From assembly GCA_964568345.1 (NCBI GenBank), contig CAZMPG010000002.1, positions 1-51,813 of the forward strand: DNA of 51,813 bases. The letters are read 5' to 3'. The position numbers were made by a program, and so were the translations under genes. Every line of letters starts with the position of its first letter. Position 1 is the first letter of the stretch. Origin of the DNA: UBA12088 sp964568345. Its GTDB lineage: Bacteria > Patescibacteriota > Minisyncoccia > Phycocordibacterales > UBA12088. Below the pieces are notes generated by a model. It worked only from the letters and a program-made list of their open reading frames with translations. It searched no databases and was not told the DNA's origin. This document shows positions 24,657 to 30,486 of this stretch, one piece after another.

Positions 24657-24816
24657 GAGAAAAGTAAAAAGAGATAAGAGAAAAGAACCGGGTGGCGCGG
24701 GTTTCGGTTTTCAGTACGCGGTGCCCATCCTCGCTTTTTGCGTATCGCCCACCACCCACGTCCGGAAACTACACCACCACCCCCACCACCTTTCTCTTAC
24801 CACTTTTCTCTCCGCC
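24657..24816. repeat. Heptamer repeat pair, GAGAAAA family
   Basis: GAGAAAA, GTAAAAA, GAGATAA, GAGAAAA (24657-24684); the right arm CTTACCA, CTTTTCT, CTCCGCC (24796-24816) runs in 7-base phase straight into the ATG at 24817. No SD is present. Confidence 0.85.
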
Positions 24817-25134
24817 ATGGCTTCTTCAATTCCCGAATGGCCCGGCCAGGACCTCGCGCGAGCGAGCAAAGAGGTCCCTGCGGGTGCAAAGAATATGGCT
24901 GATGCCGCGGTGCGTGAGATTGTAAACCCGCTCATCGGCCTCATCTTCGCCGCTGCGCTCGTGTACTTCCTCTGGGGTGTCTTCACCTTCTTCTTGAGCG
25001 TGAGCGCCGATGCGAAGAAGACGGAAGGGAAGAGCCACATGCTCTGGGGTATCGTCGGCATGGCGGTGATGGTGGTCGTCTACGCACTCATTCAGCTCGG
25101 CCTCGCATTCTTTGGGTTTGAGCGGAGTATTTAG
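24817..25134 (+). CDS. TrbC/VirB2-like pilin, copy 7
   Basis: A 105-residue protein: hydrophilic N-terminus of about 40 residues, then the same core as copy 6 and a hydrophobic end, LIQLGLAFFGFERSI. Like copy 6 it has no signal peptide, so copies 6 and 7 form a subgroup with internal anchors. Last gene of the array. Its start codon follows directly on a pyrimidine-rich repeat arm. Confidence 0.78.
   Translation: MASSIPEWPGQDLARASKEVPAGAKNMADAAVREIVNPLIGLIFAAALVYFLWGVFTFFLSVSADAKKTEGKSHMLWGIVGMAVMVVVYALIQLGLAFFGFERSI
24934..25075 (+). repeat. 142-bp perfect duplication, right copy
   Basis: Partner of 24462-24603. The first difference after it is C at 24604 against T at 25076. Confidence 0.97.
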
Positions 25135-25159
25135 CCGCTACCACCCCTTCCTAGCACTC

Positions 25160-25230
25160 CCCCTATAAAGGGGAGGAGACGTGATGTCGTGCGTGGTGTG
25201 GCCCCCTTTTTTACCAAGGGGGGCTGAGAG
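25160..25230. repeat. Two poly-C/poly-G hairpins between convergent genes
   Basis: CCCCCTATAAAGGGG and CCCCCTTTTTTACCAAGGGGGG lie between the end of the pilin array and the end of the PAP2 gene. They may act as a bidirectional terminator or be a small dispersed repeat. Confidence 0.5.
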
Positions 25231-25245
25231 GGGGTGGTCGCAAGC

Positions 25246-26400
25246 CTATGCACGGGGCTCCGTCGGTACTATGTGGCGAAGTTCTGCGTACCGAGCATGC
25301 ACCCATTCGCGCGCGACGCACCAGGGCGTAAACCATACGGACGTGTCAACTAAAAGGAATCTGCGCTCAAGGGTGAGGAGCGCCCGCGCTGCGTAGTACG
25401 CGAGCACCGCAAGGGCGCACCCCGTCACCGTGTCTACTGTGTAGTGCTGGAGTAGGTACACGGTACCAATACTACTCAGCACTTGGAGCGTCGCGCCAGC
25501 GTAGCCGAGAAGCGGAGCGATACGGAAGAGGTACAGCACGACGAGCATGCCCCATGCGACGTGCATGCTCGGGTTGGTACTCACGGGAAGGGATCCATCG
25601 TCGCGTTTCCAAAACGTACGCCACGCATCGGTGCGCTCTGCCCAGTACGTGCCCGCGTACGCAGCGTGTACGCGTTCTGTGGCGGTGCGCTCCTCGCGTA
25701 CCACTTCGTCTGTGCGTGGTAGCGCGTGATCGAGGAGGAGTCCGGCGGGGGCAAGGGCAGGTATGAGGTACCATACGGGAAGCGCGAAGAGGTGGAGGAG
25801 GGTGAAGCCCATGAAGTACTCGCGGAAGAGGTGTACCGAACGAATAACGAGAAGGAGGGCAGTGAGTATCGGCAGCAGAGCAAAGTACTCGTATGTAGTA
25901 ATGACGAGGTGTGACAGTATCGGGTGTGGGGCAATAGCGCTCACTAGACTCTCGTAGGCTGTGGGTCCAAAGAGCGCGGTGTCGAGCTTGAGGAATACCA
26001 CGCTGTACGCGAGCGTGCGGTCCTGTGGTGTGGCGTGGAAGAGCCATACGGCAAGTTCACTGATGAGCACGGCGCTCAGGACCTGCAGGAGGAACATGAG
26101 CGCCCCCGGCAGGGTTGCGCGGAGCGAATGTGTGTCGAACCAGCTTGCTCGCGTACGGTACGGGCGGGTGATCCTCGAGCCGATTATCCACACAAGGAAT
26201 GCGATGCAGCTAAGGAAGAAGTATGATGCGAGCGTTGCCGACCCAATGTCAGCGAATAGCCACTTGATAGCGATGGTGCGGAATGCACTGGGTTCGAGGT
26301 ACCAAGCTGTGGTACAGAGGATCGCACTACTCCACGCAAGCACGTGGAACTCTATCGGGACGCTGCGTAGTAGAGTATTCAGCCTTTGCGTGAGTGTCAT
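25246..26400 (-). CDS. PAP2-superfamily membrane phosphatase/transferase
   Basis: A 384-residue polytopic membrane protein with about seven hydrophobic segments and, near the C-terminus, the PAP2 motifs STNPSMHVAWG and LLQHYTVDTVTG (catalytic His in each). The region between carries a large charged loop. The length and layout are like PAP2_3/inositol-phosphorylceramide-synthase-like proteins, so it may act on lipid or polyprenyl phosphates. The ATG at 26400 lies 13 bases after an extended -10-like box; ATGs at 26412 and 26418 are alternatives. Confidence 0.8.
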   Translation of the reverse strand: MTLTQRLNTLLRSVPIEFHVLAWSSAILCTTAWYLEPSAFRTIAIKWLFADIGSATLASYFFLSCIAFLVWIIGSRITRPYRTRASWFDTHSLRATLPGALMFLLQVLSAVLISELAVWLFHATPQDRTLAYSVVFLKLDTALFGPTAYESLVSAIAPHPILSHLVITTYEYFALLPILTALLLVIRSVHLFREYFMGFTLLHLFALPVWYLIPALAPAGLLLDHALPRTDEVVREERTATERVHAAYAGTYWAERTDAWRTFWKRDDGSLPVSTNPSMHVAWGMLVVLYLFRIAPLLGYAGATLQVLSSIGTVYLLQHYTVDTVTGCALAVLAYYAARALLTLERRFLLVDTSVWFTPWCVAREWVHARYAELRHIVPTEPRA

Positions 26401-26413
26401 GGTAGGGACCATT

Positions 26414-26422
26414 AGCATACCA
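26414..26422 (-). promoter_or_regulatory. Extended -10-like box of the PAP2 gene
   Basis: On the minus strand TGG-TATGCT, 13 bases before the ATG at 26400. Confidence 0.35.
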
Positions 26423-26440
26423 CGGGCTTTACCAAGGATC

Positions 26441-26649
26441 GCCTAACACTACCGGGGGCGTTGGACCCGATGAAGNNNNNNNNNNNNNNNNNNNNNNNNN
26501 NNNNNNNNNNNNNNNNNNNNNNNNNNNNNNNNNNNNNNNNNNNNNNNNNNNNNNNNNNNNNNNNNNNNNNNNNNNGGCCTAACTGGTGTCGGGAGCGTTG
26601 GACCCGATGAAGGGCCTAACTGGTGTCGGGAGCGTTGGACCCGATGAAG
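26441..26649. repeat. 37-bp tandem array carrying tRNA-Leu 3'-end copies
   Basis: Two complete 37-bp units (26576-26612, 26613-26649) adjoin the tRNA-Leu 3' end. A diverged unit (26441-26475) lies beyond the N gap. Each complete unit contains the 18 bases GGCCTAACTGGTGTCGGG that are also present at the tRNA 3' end (26650-26667). In tRNA sense a unit reads like a T-arm followed by CCCGACACCA. Copy number is hidden by the gap. Confidence 0.9.
26476..26575. other. Assembly gap (100 N)
   Basis: Exactly 100 Ns within the 37-bp tandem array, so assembly probably failed on the repeat. Confidence 0.98.
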
Positions 26650-26657
26650 GGCCTAAC

Positions 26658-26742
26658 TGGTGTCGGGGGCGGGACTTGAACCCGCATGCCTCACGGCACT
26701 AGCTCCTAAGGCTAGCGTGTCTACCAATTCCACCACCCCGAC
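26658..26742 (-). tRNA. tRNA-Leu (anticodon TAG)
   Basis: On the minus strand: acceptor GTCGGGG pairs with CCCCGAC, D-arm GGAATTGGTAGACAC, anticodon arm CTAGC-CTTAGGA-GCTAG, long variable arm TGCCGTGAGGCA, T-arm GCGGGTTCAAGTCCCGC. The CCA end is encoded. It reads CUA, and by wobble other CUN codons. Confidence 0.95.
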
Positions 26743-26839
26743 GTATCCGGCATAGTAGCACGGTGGAAATGCATTGCGCCACCACGCAGAACGCATAACG
26801 AGCGTGTCCCGCTGTTTCCTCGTCGTCACGAGTCACTAA

Positions 26840-27219
26840 GCAGAATTGTTCGCTTCGCTCCAATTCTGCCAAGTGCTCGCGACCCCGGCTCGACTGTTCT
26901 TGCTCCTCGGGGTCGCAAGAACATGTCTCCGCCTCGGACTTGAGCACGCAAGCCAAGCAGTTGGCTTGCTAAGACAGATAAAGACCGCACACGCTGTGCG
27001 GTCTTTATCTGTCTTGCTCAAGTCCGCCCAGAAGGACTCGTCCCAGAATCGCGGGTATTTTGTTTCGCAGAGCTCACAAAATACCTCGCGTTCTCGGACG
27101 GCTCCTCGCTGTGCTACGCACATGCTCCGGAGCTTCGAGTCCTTACGCACGGTGCGCAGGCACCGTGCTCTGGGCGTCCTCGTCAACAACAAAGCGCGCT
27201 CACTGCGCGCTTTGTTGTT
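26840..27219. other. Dense fold-back region between two tRNA genes
   Basis: No believable ORF. There are at least six strong inverted repeats: 26840-26848/26861-26869, 26879-26887/26908-26916, a compact three-way junction (outer stem 26935-26946/27015-27026 with inner hairpins 26948-26969 and 26972-27014, the latter a perfect 20-bp stem), 27032-27040/27136-27144 enclosing 27045-27063/27076-27094, 27147-27154/27161-27168, and a 15-bp stem 27185-27199/27205-27219. Structured RNA, terminators or a folded recombination site are all possible. The stretch 27299-27433 shows nothing recognisable. Confidence 0.6.
27022..27040. repeat. 19-bp direct copy of the tRNA-Lys 3' end
   Basis: GTCCGCCCAGAAGGACTCG is identical to 27225-27243, which covers the acceptor 3' strand and part of the T-arm of tRNA-Lys. 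The two copies start 203 bp apart. This resembles the duplicated core left by integration at a tRNA gene. Confidence 0.7.
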
Positions 27220-27225
27220 TCCTTG

Positions 27226-27298
27226 TCCGCCCAGAAGGACTCGAACCTTCGACCATTCGCTTAAGAGGCGATTGCTCTACCAACTGAGCTATGGGCGG
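27226..27298 (-). tRNA. tRNA-Lys (anticodon CTT)
   Basis: On the minus strand: acceptor CCGCCCA pairs with TGGGCGG, D-arm GCTCAGTTGGTAGAGC, anticodon loop CTCTTAA, T-arm region GAAGGTTCGAGTCCTTC. CCA is not encoded (CAA follows), unlike the tRNA-Leu. The closing base pair of the anticodon stem appears to be A-A. Confidence 0.92.
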
Positions 27299-27433
27299 TG
27301 TAGCGAGTATAGCGGCAAACCTGGACACGTGCAAGGAAATGGGCCGCAGTTCGGTTGACTACCGCAGGCAAGGCACACCTTGACGCACCACCTACTACAC
27401 CAGGTGTTCGTAAAACGGAGCGGGGAAGCCACA

Positions 27434-27670
27434 CTACCTCCGGTAGCCACCCTGGTCGGTGACGTTTGTAAAGCCGTGCTCGGTGAGGACGCGGGCCGCT
27501 GTCGCCGACCGCGCACCGCTCGCGCAGTACACTGCAATAGCAGCATCGCGGGGGAGGTCAGGTAGCTCGCCATGTATGATACGCTCCACGCTGAAGTGGA
27601 CGGCGCCCGACTTGTGCCCCATGAGGTACTCGAGCTTCGAGCGTACGTCAAGAATGTGGGTGGCATCCAT
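27434..27670 (-). CDS. Rhodanese-like sulfurtransferase, short
   Basis: A 78-residue single rhodanese domain: THILDVRSKLEYLMGHKSGA, then the active-site loop VYCASGARSATAARVL with the catalytic Cys, and FTNVTDQGGY at the end. It is somewhat shorter than the usual 95-110 residues; both ends are trimmed to the core. Rhodaneses move sulfane sulfur or act as redox sensors. It follows the cohesin/dockerin gene on the same strand with 44 bases between, probably as one operon. Confidence 0.8.
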   Translation of the reverse strand: MDATHILDVRSKLEYLMGHKSGAVHFSVERIIHGELPDLPRDAAIAVYCASGARSATAARVLTEHGFTNVTDQGGYRR

Positions 27671-27714
27671 ATCCCTATCATGCAGGGTGTGACGTCTGTG
27701 TGCAAGGGGGCAGG

Positions 27715-28446
27715 TTACGACGCCGCGAGGAGCGCGAGCGAGCTCAGGATGCCGCCTGCACGGAGCTCGGCGATGAGGATGCGGATATCGGTGAGGTTTA
27801 CCGTCCCGTCCTGGTTGAGGTCGTACGAGCTTTGGTACCGCATGAAGAGTCGCGCCGAGAGGATACCGACGTCGAGGATGTTGATGTGGCGGTCGCCGTT
27901 TACATCGGGCGAGGGGAGTGCTGCAGGGCGAATCGAGAGGGTGAGTGGGCCGCGGTCGCAACTCACCTCTCTGCCGGTACCGTCGTGGGCGAGGAGGTGC
28001 GCCTCGGGGAGGTCAATGGTCGCCTCTCCCGGCATAGTCGGTTCAACGACGATGGTGAGCACGACGCCGCTCCCCGTAAAGCCGGTCGGGGAAACGACGC
28101 CGCCAGAAAAATGAACATCCGATCCACCGAGTACAGCAGGCTCCTCGCTCCAGAGGTCTACAATGGAAGCTTCGCGCGAGAGTGAGACGATGCGGAGGTA
28201 GTCGGGGGGAACGTGCACGACGCCGCCGATGACGTTTATCGGCTCGTCAGCATTCGCGAGGACGTTGAGGGTCACCTGCTCACCGACCGCGACGTACCGG
28301 TTCTCGCGGGGGACGAGACACACTTCCTCCGGGTCGCGGGTGAGCGAGAGCGACGAGGCGAGGAGAAACATGATGGGAATGCTCGCGACGATCGCGTGGC
28401 GGTGTCGGTCGAGGTGGTGGTGAAGCATGTGCGGTATGCCACCCAT
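27715..28446 (-). CDS. Cohesin-domain plus dockerin-like repeat protein, surface-anchored
   Basis: A 243-residue protein: an N-terminal membrane segment (about 18-36), a cohesin-like beta domain (about 48-150, with VGEQVTLNVLANADEPINVIGG and FTGSGVVLTIVVE), and a dockerin-type pair of Ca-binding loops (DVNGDRHINILDVGIL near 180 and DLNQDGTVNLTDIRIL near 208). Cohesin and dockerin in one small protein suggest self-assembly or docking of surface proteins, as seen in some non-cellulolytic bacteria. A second Met at 28428 could also start it. Confidence 0.8.
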   Translation of the reverse strand: MGGIPHMLHHHLDRHRHAIVASIPIMFLLASSLSLTRDPEEVCLVPRENRYVAVGEQVTLNVLANADEPINVIGGVVHVPPDYLRIVSLSREASIVDLWSEEPAVLGGSDVHFSGGVVSPTGFTGSGVVLTIVVEPTMPGEATIDLPEAHLLAHDGTGREVSCDRGPLTLSIRPAALPSPDVNGDRHINILDVGILSARLFMRYQSSYDLNQDGTVNLTDIRILIAELRAGGILSSLALLAAS

Positions 28447-28561
28447 GGTACCAAAAGCACCGACCGAGCGGTAGCGCAGTTATTGACACATGGTGTGTAT
28501 GCGCGATATGGGGAGGGTCCTGCCAGACAGTCGCGGCGTCCGCATCCCTCTCGTCTATAGT

Positions 28562-28746
28562 CTTAGGGTCCTTCTACTAATAACCTGACATGATTCGGTT
28601 TAAGATTTTTGTAAGATTTTGTTTTTCCGATTGAGCAAATCCTGAGGCGTATCGAGATACGATGAAGGATGTGCGATTGAGAAAAAATCAAAGATTGCGA
28701 GAATGTGGAAGCGAAACGGGCAGGTTATTGGTGGAAGGACCCTTAG
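28562..28746. mobile_element. 185-bp terminal-inverted-repeat element (MITE-like)
   Basis: 26-bp inverted repeats, 28562-28587 and 28721-28746, match at 23 of 26 positions (core GGTCCTTC and AATAACCTG with its complement). The inside is AT-rich against a GC-rich genome and has no ORF. The right end overlaps the last 19 or so codons of the DedA-like gene and supplies its C-terminus and stop. The rest of 28447-28687 holds no gene. Confidence 0.65.
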
Positions 28747-29989
28747 TCTCCTCCAGCACCCGCGAGCTCATGACGAGGTAGAGGAGTGCGATACTGTTCA
28801 CCGCGGCGCGGATGACGACGTGCTGCTGGTCGTTGAGCGCAGAGGTCGGCACGACACACACGGCGCGGACGTACGTGTTGCGGTGGTCCGATGCATGTGC
28901 ATAGCACCCCTTGATGCGCTGTCCGGAGAGGAGGAGTTTGTTGCCGAGCTCGGGGGGGGTGTCCGTGGCGCCAGGCCGCGTGAAGAGGTGCTCGGTGAGT
29001 GTGCGGCCAGTCGAGAGGTCAATGATGCGGGTGAGCACCCAGGGCACCGCGACCGCCGCGAGGATGTTCGCATTGAGCGATTCGAGCGTGCGTCGGAGGT
29101 CGCGCTTGCTCTCGGGAATACGGATGAGGTCGTTGAAGAGCGCGTCTACCTGCACCGCCTGGAGGTTGAGAGCGCCGACGTGGCGGACGAGGTGCTCGTA
29201 CCGCTCCTCGATCTGTTTCAAGCGAGCGAGGTATGCGCGGTACACGAGGACTCCGATGAGAGAAATAATGGTGAGGAGCATCATCTCGACCGCCTCCTCG
29301 GGGAAGACGCTGATGCCGTCACGTACGAGGAGCGGTGTCACGATGATGAGGAGCAAGAGTCCGATGAGGGCGAGACCGTAGAGCGCAATGAAGCGCTGCG
29401 TCCACATGCGCTTCGGTACGAGGAGATCCACGACGACGTCAGTGAGCATGTCGAACATGGAGCGGATGTATGCGCTCACGCGGAGCTCCGCGAAGAAAAA
29501 GAGACCGAAGCCGAATGCAAGGATGATCTCGGCAAACCGAAACACATGTCCCGCCCAGGCGGCAGCGCTTTGGAGCGCCACAACGACAAGACTTACGACG
29601 AGCATCCATGGGACGACCGATGCGAGCGAGGCAACGAGCATAGTCCCGAGCGACACCCCCTGCGTCCGGTACCGTGCTATGGTGAGGCGGTGCGTGCCAT
29701 AGCTGAAGCGCGCGATGATGGCGACCATGGTGGGGTGCTCGCGGATTCGTTGGTCGAGCCGGGAGAAGGTTCGCTCGGCGCGGTTGAGAATCGGGATCTG
29801 GTAGAGCACGTATCCGTACCGGTACCAAAGAAGATCGCCGGCGATAAGGGCTGCGAAGATAACCGCCGATGCGGGGCCGATCGAGGCGCCGCTCACCCGC
29901 AGGAGGAAGCCCGCGAAGAGGAGGGCAAACTCACCACCCTCCACGAGGGTGACGGAGAACAGGAGCAGGTAGACGAGGAGCGGTTCCAT
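28688..29989 (-). CDS. DedA/VTT-like membrane protein with C-terminal sensor-like domain
   Basis: A 433-residue protein. The N-terminal 200 residues resemble DedA/SNARE-associated (VTT) proteins: EGGEFALLFAGFLLRVSG, a re-entrant-like region, ARFSYGTHRLTIARYRTQGV, then several helices. Two further membrane helices (about 205-265) are followed by a helical linker and a soluble alpha/beta stretch (about 270-415) that could be GAF-like. The final residues, from about PSTNNLPVSLP, are coded by a repeat element. DedA proteins handle lipid or polyprenyl-phosphate transport. It lies six bases after the SET gene, so the two are one operon. Confidence 0.68.
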   Translation of the reverse strand: MEPLLVYLLLFSVTLVEGGEFALLFAGFLLRVSGASIGPASAVIFAALIAGDLLWYRYGYVLYQIPILNRAERTFSRLDQRIREHPTMVAIIARFSYGTHRLTIARYRTQGVSLGTMLVASLASVVPWMLVVSLVVVALQSAAAWAGHVFRFAEIILAFGFGLFFFAELRVSAYIRSMFDMLTDVVVDLLVPKRMWTQRFIALYGLALIGLLLLIIVTPLLVRDGISVFPEEAVEMMLLTIISLIGVLVYRAYLARLKQIEERYEHLVRHVGALNLQAVQVDALFNDLIRIPESKRDLRRTLESLNANILAAVAVPWVLTRIIDLSTGRTLTEHLFTRPGATDTPPELGNKLLLSGQRIKGCYAHASDHRNTYVRAVCVVPTSALNDQQHVVIRAAVNSIALLYLVMSSRVLEETKGPSTNNLPVSLPHSRNL

Positions 29990-29995
29990 GGCTCT

Positions 29996-30430
29996 CTAGG
30001 CGATGCGTCGTCCCGTGGGGGGGTGTGGCGTGCGCCTATGAAGGCTACAGCGGCACCCATGGGGCGCGATGAACTGCTGCACATACTCCTCGCCGTAGTC
30101 GAAGGTAAGCTCCTCACCTGGGCAGATGAGTTTGGTCACGACGATAAAGATGCGTCCCTCGCTCTCCCGCGACTCGCAGTTCGGGTCGCATGCGTGGTTG
30201 AGGTAGCGGGCGAGGTTTGTGCGCGGTGAGCCGTCTATGGTCCACTGACGGTTGACCTCAAAGAGGTAGCGCGCACGCTTCCTCCGGTTTGCGGCGGCGG
30301 TGGGAATCATCTTCCCCGTATACTCGAGGTATCGTCCCGGCATGAGTGGCAGCCGCGCGAAGAGGCCAAGGCCTGTGTTCGACCTGCCGATCTTGACATC
30401 CTCTGGCTCGAGGGGGCGGGTGCGGCGCAT
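29996..30430 (-). CDS. SET-domain protein (lysine methyltransferase-like)
   Basis: A 144-residue stand-alone SET domain. Seen: RSNTGLGLFARLPLMPG (SET-N), EYTGKMIP, the cofactor motif NLARYLNHACDPNC, GEELTFDYGEEYV with the catalytic-site Tyr, and a post-SET-like HGCRC. Together with the Cys of DPNC this could bind zinc. SET proteins methylate lysines with SAM; in bacteria the target is usually unknown. A divergent promoter is shared with the glycerate kinase gene. Confidence 0.85.
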   Translation of the reverse strand: MRRTRPLEPEDVKIGRSNTGLGLFARLPLMPGRYLEYTGKMIPTAAANRRKRARYLFEVNRQWTIDGSPRTNLARYLNHACDPNCESRESEGRIFIVVTKLICPGEELTFDYGEEYVQQFIAPHGCRCSLHRRTPHPPTGRRIA

Positions 30431-30438
30431 GTGGGGCT

Positions 30439-30479
30439 AGTAAACCACATGTACAGGCGCGGTGCACGTGTGGTTTACT
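30439..30479. promoter_or_regulatory. Divergent pair of extended -10 boxes
   Basis: TGG-TTTACT occurs on both strands as an inverted repeat: minus strand 30447-30439, ending eight bases before the SET ATG (30430); plus strand 30471-30479, ending seven bases before the kinase ATG (30487). Confidence 0.6.
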
Positions 30480-30486
30480 GGTGTAT

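Noticed and set aside
26441..26649. The 37-bp repeats as a CRISPR array
   Set aside because: Units are directly adjacent with no spacers and contain the tRNA 3' end; no cas genes are in the window.
26846..27358. Plus-strand open frame of 170 codons across the fold-back region
   Set aside because: It runs antisense through the tRNA-Lys gene and the inverted repeats; its translated end is the well-known false peptide produced by tRNA genes.
28483..28512. Plus-strand promoter-like TTGACA with TATGGG
   Set aside because: No plus-strand gene follows; only a repeat element and an antisense gene lie downstream.
28703..30229. Long plus-strand open frame of 508 codons opposite the DedA-like and SET genes
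   Set aside because: It is antisense to two genes with clear domains, has a Glu/Asp/Arg/His-rich composition typical of shadow frames in GC-rich DNA, and shows no motif.
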